From the NCBI GenBank assembly GCA_005878515.1, contig VBLZ01000011.1:1-5589 (forward strand): 5,589 nucleotides of DNA, written 5' to 3'. Source of the DNA: Methanobacteriota archaeon. GTDB taxonomy: Archaea; Thermoplasmatota; Thermoplasmata; RBG-16-68-12. A model generated the notes under the pieces. It made no database searches and was not told the origin of the DNA. It saw nothing but the letters and a program-made list of their open reading frames with translations. Made by a program: the position numbers and the translations under genes. Positions 1 through 5,589 of the stretch are shown one piece after another (positions within the stretch are counted from its first letter, which is position 1; every line of letters begins with the position of its first letter).

Positions 1-1
1 C

Positions 2-2071
2 CTGCCCGCGGCCCCGACGTTCACGATCGCGAAGGTCAAGGCCGACTCGATCGACGGCGCGAGCCGGAACATCGATCAGCTCAGCCAGGTCTTCGTCCTC
101 CTCGGATTCTTCACCGTCATCGCGGGCATCCTGTTGATCATCAACATCTTCGTCATGTTGGCGGAGGAGCGGAAAGGCGAGATGGGCGTCGCCCGGGCCC
201 TCGGAATGCGACGCACGAATCTGGTCCAGAGCTTCGTCTCGGAAGGCCTGCTGTACGCGCTCCTGTCCTCCGTGATCGGCACCTTTACCGGGTTGCTCGT
301 CGCGGGCGTCATCCTCTGGGGCTTCTCGCAAGTCTTCGGCGCGTCGGCCTTCGGCGGCACCGGATTCCTTCTCCACTGGAACGATTCGGATCTGATCAAC
401 GGATTCGCGATCGGCTTCCTCATCACGATGGCGACGATCGTCATCGCATCGTGGCGCGTCTCGAAGTTGAACATCGTCCGCGCGATCCGGGACATCCCGG
501 AGCCGGTTCCCCATGGATCGACGAGACGTCAGGTGGCCGCCGGGGCGGCGATCGCGGTCCTCGGGGCCATCGGATTCATCGTGGCCGTCTTTCGACAGAA
601 CCTGCTGCTCCAGGACCTCGGACCCGTCGGGCTGGCGTTCGGCCTCGCCGTCCTCACGATGCGGGCCCTCCCCGCCCGGGCCGTCTTCACGGTCGCGGGC
701 GCGTTCATCGTCGGGTGGGTGCTGAGTCCCTGGAAGTTCTTCAGCATCGCGAACGCGGACATCACGCTGTTCATCGCCGCCGGCCTCATGCTCGTCCTCG
801 GCGGACTCCTCATCGTCCTCTTCAATAGCGACTCAATCCTGGCGCTCGCGACCCGACTCGTTCGTCGTCGCACGTGGCGGCCGGTCGTCCGGACGGCGAT
901 CGCGTACCCGATGAACAAGAAGTTCCGCACGGGCGCGACCCTCGCGAGCATCGCCCTCGTCATGTTCACGATCGCGACGATGTCGGGAATCCAGGCCGAG
1001 GTGAGCTCGTCAATCGCCAAGACGAGCATCCGCGAGAGCGGCGGTTTCTCCCTGATTGGCGCCTCCGGCGTCCCGATCGCCAATGCGAGCGCTGCGTTCG
1101 CTACGTACGGGGCGCACACGGACTGGAGGAACATCACGAACGACACCCTGAGCTTGTCCCAGGCTCGCCTCCAAATCAGCAGGAACGCGAGCTTCGCCGG
1201 TCGAATCTTCAACACGAGCCTGATCGGCGTGCCCTCCGGCTCAATGCCACCGTTCGAACTCCAGGCTCTCGACCCGGCGTATCCCGACGCGGCGGCGGCT
1301 TGGGCCGCCATCCAGTCGAATCCTGGCCTCGCGCTCGTCGATGGGTCGGTCATCCCGAACAACTTCGGTCCGAACTTCGGGACCTTCTCCGTAGGCGTCG
1401 GCGGCTCACTCTACTACCTGAACCGAACTGGCCCCCACGGTGTCAAGGTCATCGGAATCCTGTACGAGCAATTCGTCCAAGGCCTCTGGGTCTCGGCGGA
1501 CCTCGTCAAGAACGAATTCGGGATCGAAGGGGCGAGCCTCTTCTACTTCCAGGTCCAACCCGGCGTCGACGTGACCCAGGCGGGCCACGACCTAGAACGG
1601 TACTTCATCTCGTATCAGCTGATCACGCTGAACATCCAGGAGTTCATCAACCAGATCCTCGAGACGACGATGGGGGTGTTCAACCTCCTTCAGGCATACT
1701 TGGCGCTCGGGCTGATCGTCGGCATCTCCGGCCTCGGCGTCATCACGATGCGCAACGTCGTCGAGCGGCGCCAGGAGACAGGCGCCCTCCGAGCGCTTGG
1801 CTTCCGCAAGTCGATGGTCCTGAAGTCGTTCCTATTCGAACTCTCTTTCATCGCGCTGACGGGAATCGCGATGGGCGTCGCCCTCGGCGTGGCCCTGTCG
1901 TACGACCTCTACCTTCGGTTCTTCGCGAATCAGGCCGCCTTCGTGATTCCTTGGGACCGACTGTTGCTCCTCGGCGGCATCGCGTTCATCGGAGCGGTCC
2001 TCGCGACCGCCAGCCCGGCCATCCGCGCCTCCCGCATTCCTCCGGCAGAGGCCTTGCGCAGCTTCGAGTGA
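2..2071 (+). CDS. ABC-transporter permease with two FtsX domains (5' end outside window)
   Basis: This is the membrane subunit of an ABC transporter of the FtsX/MacB/LolC class, which acts in the cytoplasmic membrane with a separate ATPase. The frame is open to the left edge, so the start is not visible; TTG at 134 and later candidates are internal. Of 689 visible residues, a first FtsX unit opens with a membrane segment (about bases 90-160), then the cytoplasmic coupling loop EERKGEMGVARALGMRR and two more segments. Four further hydrophobic segments follow (about bases 535-825). One more (about 930-990) leads into an extracytoplasmic domain of about 225 residues (about 990-1665). A second FtsX unit follows with the matching loop ERRQETGALRALGFRKS, and the protein ends PAIRASRIPPAEALRSFE, a typical family tail. 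The substrate cannot be told; lipid, lipoprotein, peptide or drug export are all possible. The outer domain is rich in N-x-S/T sequons. It converges on the YHS gene with a 19-base gap. Confidence 0.93.
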   Translation: MPAAPTFTIAKVKADSIDGASRNIDQLSQVFVLLGFFTVIAGILLIINIFVMLAEERKGEMGVARALGMRRTNLVQSFVSEGLLYALLSSVIGTFTGLLVAGVILWGFSQVFGASAFGGTGFLLHWNDSDLINGFAIGFLITMATIVIASWRVSKLNIVRAIRDIPEPVPHGSTRRQVAAGAAIAVLGAIGFIVAVFRQNLLLQDLGPVGLAFGLAVLTMRALPARAVFTVAGAFIVGWVLSPWKFFSIANADITLFIAAGLMLVLGGLLIVLFNSDSILALATRLVRRRTWRPVVRTAIAYPMNKKFRTGATLASIALVMFTIATMSGIQAEVSSSIAKTSIRESGGFSLIGASGVPIANASAAFATYGAHTDWRNITNDTLSLSQARLQISRNASFAGRIFNTSLIGVPSGSMPPFELQALDPAYPDAAAAWAAIQSNPGLALVDGSVIPNNFGPNFGTFSVGVGGSLYYLNRTGPHGVKVIGILYEQFVQGLWVSADLVKNEFGIEGASLFYFQVQPGVDVTQAGHDLERYFISYQLITLNIQEFINQILETTMGVFNLLQAYLALGLIVGISGLGVITMRNVVERRQETGALRALGFRKSMVLKSFLFELSFIALTGIAMGVALGVALSYDLYLRFFANQAAFVIPWDRLLLLGGIAFIGAVLATASPAIRASRIPPAEALRSFE

Positions 2072-2090
2072 TGCACCAAGTCGGAACAAA

Positions 2091-2270
2091 TCAGTAGATG
2101 GATTCCTTCTGTCGACGATCGAGGGCCAGTTGCCGGTAGTGCTCTGGCTTGTGGTCGAACTTGAGCTGGCATTCCTCGGTGTCGAAGTAGTACGGGGTCC
2201 CCTTGTACCAGATCATCCAGAACGCGTTGTGCGGGTTCACGGGCTTCTCGCACACCGGATCGACGGCCAT
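2091..2270 (-). CDS. Small YHS-domain protein (59 aa)
   Basis: The whole 59-residue product is one YHS domain: DPVC at residues 4-7, the aromatic pair in YKGTPYYF at 22-29, C34 and a closing KPEHY at 41-45. YHS domains are small, putative metal-binding modules, found alone or attached to copper ATPases and monooxygenases. Here the usual DPVCGM reads DPVCEK, and the usual cysteine just after YYF is Asp30, so only Cys7 and Cys34 remain as thiol ligands. Metal binding may therefore be weakened or altered. I chose ATG at 2270 because the domain starts at once and a GGTG Shine-Dalgarno-like core lies five bases upstream (2276-2279). In-frame GTG (2300) and TTG (2285) would add only 10 or 5 non-domain residues. 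The open frame continues back to 2519, but that part overlaps the oxidoreductase and is not domain-like. The gene is monocistronic, between a permease and sugar enzymes, with no evident link to either. Its cellular role is unknown. Confidence 0.8.
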   Translation of the reverse strand: MAVDPVCEKPVNPHNAFWMIWYKGTPYYFDTEECQLKFDHKPEHYRQLALDRRQKESIY

Positions 2271-2304
2271 CGGAACACCGGACAACGCGACCGAAGGCAC
2301 GGGC

Positions 2305-2315
2305 GAATATGAAGC
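2305..2315 (-). promoter_or_regulatory. Possible TATA box for the YHS gene
   Basis: Read on the minus strand, TTCATAT at 2313-2307 is the most A/T-rich element upstream of the YHS gene. It is preceded by a purine-rich CGAAGG that could act as a BRE. A transcript starting about 30 bases downstream (near 2283) would have a leader of about 13 bases holding the GGTG site before ATG 2270. The box is weaker than the other three in the window. Confidence 0.35.
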
Positions 2316-2346
2316 CTTCGACAACGCATCGCGGGTCCGCCACGCG

Positions 2347-2353
2347 TTTATAT
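2347..2353 (+). promoter_or_regulatory. TATA box of the Gfo/Idh/MocA oxidoreductase gene
   Basis: TTTATAT stands alone as an A/T run in GC-rich sequence. Its first base lies 30 bases before the in-frame GTG at 2377, where an archaeal transcript would be expected to begin. This supports a leaderless message and the GTG start. No clear A-rich BRE is seen in front of it. Confidence 0.6.
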
Positions 2354-2376
2354 CCCGCGCCCTCTTTCGCGGACCT

Positions 2377-3366
2377 GTGGCGGCGCCGATGCGCGTCGGG
2401 GTCATCGGTGTCGGCTCGATGGGCCAGAACCACGCCCGGGTGTACTCCGAGATCGCCGACCTCGTGGGCATCGCGGATCCGGACGTCAAGGCGGGCGGCG
2501 CGGCTTCGAATCGGTTCAATGTCTCGTACTATACGGATTCCGCGCACCTGCTGAAGGAAGACCTCGACGCGGTCAGCGTTTGCGTGCCAACGGAGCACCA
2601 TACGACCGTGGCCCTGGCGGTGATCAAGGCCGGCGTCTCCCTCCTCGTCGAAAAGCCGCTCGCCGCGAACATCGCGGACGCATCCCGAGTCGTCGATGCG
2701 GCGGAACGCGCCGGCGTGACCTTGTCGGTGGGACACATCGAGCGACACAATCCCGCTATCGCGGCGGTGAAGCGGCACGTCCAGGAAGGGCAGTACGGCG
2801 ACCTGGTGACGGCCACGGCGCGGCGCGTGAGTTCATTCCCCGGCCGCGTCCGAAACATCGGCGTTGTGATGGACCTCGGCGTCCACGAGATCGACATCCT
2901 TCGGTACCTCGTCGGCGCTCCGGTCGAGAGCGTCTTCGCCCTCGGAGGCCGGAAGGTCCATTCGGCGTTCGAGGACCACGCGAACATCCTTCTGCGATTC
3001 CAAAACGGGGTCCACGGGTTCGTCGAGGTGAACTGGCTCACGCCCATGAAGGTCCGGAAGCTCGCCCTCACGTGCCTCAAGAATTTCGTCGAGGTCGACT
3101 ACACGGAGCAGTCCGTCACCGTCAGTTCGAGCACGCTCGGGCCGCTGGACCCGTTCAATCTGTACCAGATCCCGCTGGAGCACCACACGCAGCAAATCCA
3201 TGTCCGCAAGGAGGAGCCATTGCGGCGAGAACTCGAGGACTTCCTCGACGCGGTCAAAAAGAAGCGACCGCCGCTCGTCACCGGCGGGGACGCCCTGGAG
3301 ACGCTGCGGGTGGCCATCGCTGCGACGGACTCCCAACGGACGGGGAAGCTCGTCCAGCTCCTGTGA
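2377..3366 (+). CDS. Gfo/Idh/MocA-family NAD-dependent oxidoreductase, probable UDP-acetamido-sugar 3-dehydrogenase
   Basis: The 329-residue product is a normal-length Gfo/Idh/MocA dehydrogenase. The N-terminal Rossmann fold has GVGSMGQNH at residues 11-19. Asp34 closes the second strand, favouring NAD over NADP. Family active-site landmarks are EKP at 92-94 and D166-x3-H170-x2-D173 (MDLGVHEID), with GHIERHNP at 119-126 between them. The C-terminal half is the usual substrate and oligomer domain. Enzymes of this family next to WecB- and WecC-type genes oxidise C3 of UDP-GlcNAc (GnnA type) or UDP-GlcNAcA (WbpB/WlbA type), so I infer a 3-dehydrogenase; the substrate is not provable from sequence. 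GTG 2377 is chosen because the TATA box lies 30 bases upstream, giving a leaderless message; ATG 2389 (325 aa, MRVGVIGVG) is the alternative. The frame continues upstream to 2203 but crosses the promoter and the YHS gene. It ends 6 bases from the convergent dehydrogenase gene. Confidence 0.9.
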   Translation: MAAPMRVGVIGVGSMGQNHARVYSEIADLVGIADPDVKAGGAASNRFNVSYYTDSAHLLKEDLDAVSVCVPTEHHTTVALAVIKAGVSLLVEKPLAANIADASRVVDAAERAGVTLSVGHIERHNPAIAAVKRHVQEGQYGDLVTATARRVSSFPGRVRNIGVVMDLGVHEIDILRYLVGAPVESVFALGGRKVHSAFEDHANILLRFQNGVHGFVEVNWLTPMKVRKLALTCLKNFVEVDYTEQSVTVSSSTLGPLDPFNLYQIPLEHHTQQIHVRKEEPLRRELEDFLDAVKKKRPPLVTGGDALETLRVAIAATDSQRTGKLVQLL

Positions 3367-3372
3367 CCGCGG

Positions 3373-4380
3373 TCAGAATTGGCCTTTGCCGATCCCTCGA
3401 TAGACGAACCCCAGCTTGACGACCTCCGGACCGGCGTAAACGTTCCGACCGTCCACGAACGCGGCATGGCGCATCCGGCGGCGGAGCGCCTTGAGGTCGA
3501 TCTTTCGATACGCGTCGTGGGCCGTGGCGATCGCGACGCAGTCCGCGCCTTTCGTCACGGCCTTCATGTCCCGCAGGACCGCGTAGCCTCGCTCCGAGCG
3601 CGCGAACGGATCGTGGATCGTGATGTCAGCGCCCCGGCGACGGAGCTCCTGGATCATCGTCTTGGCGGGCGAGTTCCGCGTGTCGTCGGTGTTCTCTCGG
3701 TACGCGAAACCGAGGACCGCGACGCGCGCGCCCTTGACCTTCCGACCGGAAGCCGCGAGGGCCTCCTCGACCAGGCGGGCCATCCGCCTCGGCATGAAGT
3801 CATTCACCTCGCGAGCGGTCGGGATCAACTCCGGCTTCGACTGGACCGCCGGGGACACGAGCAACCAGGGGTCTTTGGGAATGCAGTGGCCGCCGACGCC
3901 CGCCCCGGGGATGAGCATCATCCGGTACGGGCACGTGTTGACGAGATCGCGGACGCGGTACGCGTCCACGCCGAGCTCCTCGCTGATCAAGGCCACCTCG
4001 TTCGCGAAGGCAAGCTGCACGTCCCAGTACGCGTTCTCCGCGGTCTTCACGACCTCCGCCGTGGTCCAGTCCGTCAGGTGGATCTCCGCGTTGACGAAGC
4101 GACGATAGAACGCGAGGGCCTTCCGCGCTGAGGCCGCGATCACGTCGGCACCCGAAGCCGCCGAAGGATCGAGGCTTGCCCGGAGTCGCCCCTTTGACAC
4201 TTGTCCTTTGACGAGCGCCGCGAGGCCGGGCTCTCGTCCCCGAAGCGGGCTTTGTCCTGCGTTGACCGTGTTGACTCGCTCGGCGTCGATGTCGAGGCCC
4301 ACGACGTTCGCGCCCGTCGCGGCGACGGCCGCCGCCAACGGAAGACCGACGTAGCCCAGGCCGATGATCGCGACTCTCAC
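3373..4380 (-). CDS. wecC: UDP-acetamido-sugar 6-dehydrogenase (WecC/WbpA type) with a large internal in-frame deletion
   Basis: Family enzymes oxidise C6 of UDP-ManNAc or UDP-GlcNAc to the uronic acid with two NAD. The 335-residue product starts with a textbook Rossmann motif, IGLGYVGLPLA (residues 6-16), with Asp30 closing strand two. Also present are AEVVKTAEN (108-116; Lys112, Asn116), the catalytic cysteine motif GGHCIPKDP (163-171; Cys166, Asp170), AREVND (189-194) and the C-terminal domain motif NTDDTRNSPA (230-239). However, residue 80 (GADVI) runs straight into AASARKALAFYRRF. About 100 residues normally lie here, including the V-P-T-P turn, the EST-P-G-T strand and the PER motif, so the protein is about 335 rather than about 430 residues. 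The frame is unbroken. Activity is doubtful. GTG 4380 is favoured: it gives the correct N-terminus and has a TATA-like box 31 bases upstream. The open frame continues to 4704, into the divergent epimerase gene, and is rejected there. UDP-GlcNAc and UDP-ManNAc preference cannot be separated. Confidence 0.85.
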   Translation of the reverse strand: MRVAIIGLGYVGLPLAAAVAATGANVVGLDIDAERVNTVNAGQSPLRGREPGLAALVKGQVSKGRLRASLDPSAASGADVIAASARKALAFYRRFVNAEIHLTDWTTAEVVKTAENAYWDVQLAFANEVALISEELGVDAYRVRDLVNTCPYRMMLIPGAGVGGHCIPKDPWLLVSPAVQSKPELIPTAREVNDFMPRRMARLVEEALAASGRKVKGARVAVLGFAYRENTDDTRNSPAKTMIQELRRRGADITIHDPFARSERGYAVLRDMKAVTKGADCVAIATAHDAYRKIDLKALRRRMRHAAFVDGRNVYAGPEVVKLGFVYRGIGKGQF

Positions 4381-4404
4381 GGAGCGCTCGGAAGGGACTG
4401 CCGC

Positions 4405-4418
4405 GCATAAAGGTTTCA
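4405..4418 (-). promoter_or_regulatory. BRE/TATA promoter of the dehydrogenase gene
   Basis: On the minus strand, TTGAAACC followed by TTTATG reads as a good archaeal BRE plus TATA pair. The first T of TTTATG is at 4411, 31 bases before the GTG start at 4380. This again predicts a leaderless transcript. Confidence 0.55.
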
Positions 4419-4447
4419 ATCCGAAGAGCGAGTTGGAGAATCGGCAC

Positions 4448-4480
4448 ATCGATGAACGGAGGATTCCAGGGAATCGATGA
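4448..4480. repeat. Small repeat and palindrome cluster in the divergent spacer (operator candidate)
   Basis: The 8-mer ATCGATGA occurs twice, at 4448-4455 and 4473-4480, 25 bases apart. Between and partly within them lies a perfect inverted repeat, GATTCC-AG-GGAATC (4462-4475). The cluster sits between the two divergent TATA boxes and belongs to no gene, so a shared regulator site is possible. It is short enough that chance cannot be excluded. Confidence 0.3.
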
Positions 4481-4572
4481 CGCGACAATCCTCGAAGCGG
4501 TGACCTCTGAGGGAACCGCGCGCTCGCTTTTGTTCGTCTCAGACACGGAGAGGACCCGCTGACACGAATATC

Positions 4573-4579
4573 ATTATAT
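4573..4579 (+). promoter_or_regulatory. TATA box of the epimerase gene
   Basis: ATTATAT is preceded by ACGAATATC, a plausible BRE. Its first base is 31 bases before the GTG at 4604, matching the geometry of the other two GTG-start genes and predicting a leaderless message. Confidence 0.6.
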
Positions 4580-4603
4580 GCGGCGCGCCCGCTCTCACGG
4601 TCC

Positions 4604-5589
4604 GTGAAGATCGCGAGCGTCGTCGGAGCACGCCCGCAGTTCATCAAGGCCGCACCGGTCAGCCGGGAGATTCGCCAGCACCACGAGGAAATTCTGGTCC
4701 ACACCGGGCAGCATTACGACGAGAACATGTCCGACGTTTTTTTCGAGGTCCTCGACATGCCGCGACCCGATTACAACCTCGGCGTCGGGAGCGGCAGTCA
4801 TGCCCGCCAGACGGCGGACATGATGCACGGCCTCGAAGATGTCTTCGAGCGGGAGAAACCGGATCTTGTCCTCGTGTACGGAGACACGAACTCGACCCTC
4901 GCGGGAGCACTCGTCGCGTCGAAGATGGGCCGACCCCTGGGACACGTTGAGGCCGGGCTCCGGTCGTTCAACCGCTCGATGCCGGAAGAGATCAATCGCG
5001 TCGTCACGGACCACCTCTCGGCGCTTCTCTTTTGTCCCACGCAGACCGCGGTCGACAACCTCGGCAACGAAGGGATTAGCCGCGGGGTCCACCTGGTCGG
5101 CGACGTCATGTACGATGTCGCGCTGCAGAGCGCACAGGCCGCCCGATCGCGCGACATCCTCCAGCGGTTCGGCGTGCAGAAGGGCGAGTACGTCCTCGTG
5201 ACGCTGCATCGGCCCGCCAGCGTCGACGACCGCGGAACGCTCGGGGGGATCGTGGACGCGTTGATCAAATCCGGTCGGACCGTCGTGTTCCCGATCCATC
5301 CGCGCACCCGGAAGAACCTCGAGTCGTTCGGCCTCTGGGAGCCGTTGCGAGCGACGGTGAAGGCCATCGAGCCCGTCGACTACCTCGATTTCATCGCGCT
5401 CCTGATGGGGTCGTCGAAGGTCGTCACGGATAGCGGCGGGGTGCAGAAGGAGGCGTATTTCTTCGGCGTGCCGTGCATCACCCTCCGCGACGAGACCGAG
5501 TGGATCGAGACCGTGGAGGACGGTTGGAACGCCCTCGTGGGGACGGAGACCGCGGACATCCTCGACGCGATCGAGAAGTTCAATCCATC
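4604..5589 (+). CDS. wecB: Non-hydrolysing UDP-N-acetylglucosamine 2-epimerase (3' end outside window)
   Basis: This enzyme interconverts UDP-GlcNAc and UDP-ManNAc (or, in WbpI relatives, the 2,3-diacetamido-uronic forms) in the cytoplasm. The 328 visible residues are open to the right edge; the family runs about 355-390, so only a short tail is missing. Seen in order are GARPQ (8-12), TGQHYDENMSD (34-44), YGDTNST (92-98), HVEAGLRS (114-121), PEEINR (127-132), GDVMYD (166-171), TLHRP (200-204), PIHPRT (230-235) and TDSGG (275-279). Residues matching the E. coli catalytic set Asp95, Glu117, Glu131 and His213 are Asp94, Glu116, Glu128 and His202. After HR, the common HRxEN or HRPAN motif reads HRPAS. 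The end TLRDETEWIETVEDGWN is a form I associate with the WbpI branch as well as with archaeal WecB. GTG 4604 gives the exact family N-terminus and lies 31 bases below a TATA box. The gene is divergent from the dehydrogenase, with a 223-base spacer. Confidence 0.93.
   Translation, partial: MKIASVVGARPQFIKAAPVSREIRQHHEEILVHTGQHYDENMSDVFFEVLDMPRPDYNLGVGSGSHARQTADMMHGLEDVFEREKPDLVLVYGDTNSTLAGALVASKMGRPLGHVEAGLRSFNRSMPEEINRVVTDHLSALLFCPTQTAVDNLGNEGISRGVHLVGDVMYDVALQSAQAARSRDILQRFGVQKGEYVLVTLHRPASVDDRGTLGGIVDALIKSGRTVVFPIHPRTRKNLESFGLWEPLRATVKAIEPVDYLDFIALLMGSSKVVTDSGGVQKEAYFFGVPCITLRDETEWIETVEDGWNALVGTETADILDAIEKFNP

Noticed and set aside
874..2097. 407-residue open frame on the plus strand inside the permease gene
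   Set aside because: It is an out-of-frame reading of GC-rich coding DNA, dominated by Arg, Pro, Gly and His, with no recognisable domain. The overlapping permease frame is unmistakable.
2271..2519. Longer YHS protein starting at 2519
   Set aside because: The added 83 residues are antisense to the oxidoreductase start and promoter and show no domain. The YHS domain begins directly after ATG 2270.
1930..2778. 282-residue minus-strand open frame spanning three genes
   Set aside because: It crosses the permease 3' end, the YHS gene and the start of the oxidoreductase in shadow frames and has no domain.
2580..3419. 279-residue plus-strand open frame inside the oxidoreductase
   Set aside because: It is Arg/Pro/Gly-rich with no motifs, a shadow of the real gene in another frame.
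3379..4131. 250-residue plus-strand open frame opposite the dehydrogenase
   Set aside because: It is antisense to a gene with clear family motifs, and its own composition is not protein-like.
4452..4562. 36-codon plus-strand ORF (ATG 4452, stop 4560-4562) in the divergent spacer
   Set aside because: It has no TATA box about 30 bases upstream, no well-placed ribosome site and no recognisable motif. The low GC of the stretch fits a spacer better.
4381..4704. 108-residue N-terminal extension of the dehydrogenase frame
   Set aside because: It runs over the dehydrogenase promoter, the divergent spacer and the first codons of the epimerase. The Rossmann motif begins only at GTG 4380. It cannot supply the missing internal segment.
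1..5589. tRNA or rRNA genes, CRISPR array, insertion sequence, attachment site or toxin-antitoxin pair
   Set aside because: I looked for regular repeats, terminal inverted repeats, transposase motifs and cloverleaf-like stretches on both strands and saw none.

Overview
The window looks like a piece of a GC-rich archaeal chromosome, most likely a euryarchaeote of the Thermoplasmatota type. This is inferred from style, not from a marker gene. Three genes begin with GTG and have an A/T-rich TATA-like hexamer 30-31 bases upstream of that GTG, in otherwise GC-rich DNA. That is the geometry of archaeal leaderless transcription. No bacterial -35/-10 pairs or strong Shine-Dalgarno sites stand out. 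Codon third positions are mostly G or C in all five genes.

Layout. Five protein genes alternate strand one by one (+ - + - +), so no two share an operon. (1) 2-2071 (+): the C-terminal 689 residues of an FtsX/MacB-type ABC-transporter permease, cut by the left edge. (2) 2091-2270 (-): a 59-residue YHS-domain protein. (3) 2377-3366 (+): a Gfo/Idh/MocA-family NAD-dependent sugar oxidoreductase. (4) 3373-4380 (-): a UDP-acetamido-sugar 6-dehydrogenase (WecC/WbpA type) that lacks about 100 internal residues. (5) 4604 to the right edge (+): a non-hydrolysing UDP-GlcNAc 2-epimerase (WecB/WbpI type), missing only its C-terminus. The two convergent junctions are tiny (19 and 6 bases). The two divergent spacers (106 and 223 bases) carry the promoters. 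No stretch over 300 bases lacks a gene, and I see no RNA genes, CRISPR arrays, insertion sequences or long repeats.

How the genes fit together. Genes 3-5 are three of the enzyme types used to turn UDP-GlcNAc into acetamido-uronic acids such as UDP-ManNAcA or the 2,3-diacetamido forms. These sugars build archaeal N-glycans and other surface polysaccharides. The aminotransferase and acetyltransferase of the 2,3-diacetamido route are not in the window. The permease carries seven N-glycosylation sequons, all in parts predicted to lie outside the membrane, so it could be a recipient of such glycans; that link is inference. The most notable oddity is the dehydrogenase: the reading frame is intact, but the segment carrying half of the NAD domain and several catalytic residues has been cleanly removed. 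It is either a decayed or repurposed enzyme or an assembly deletion.
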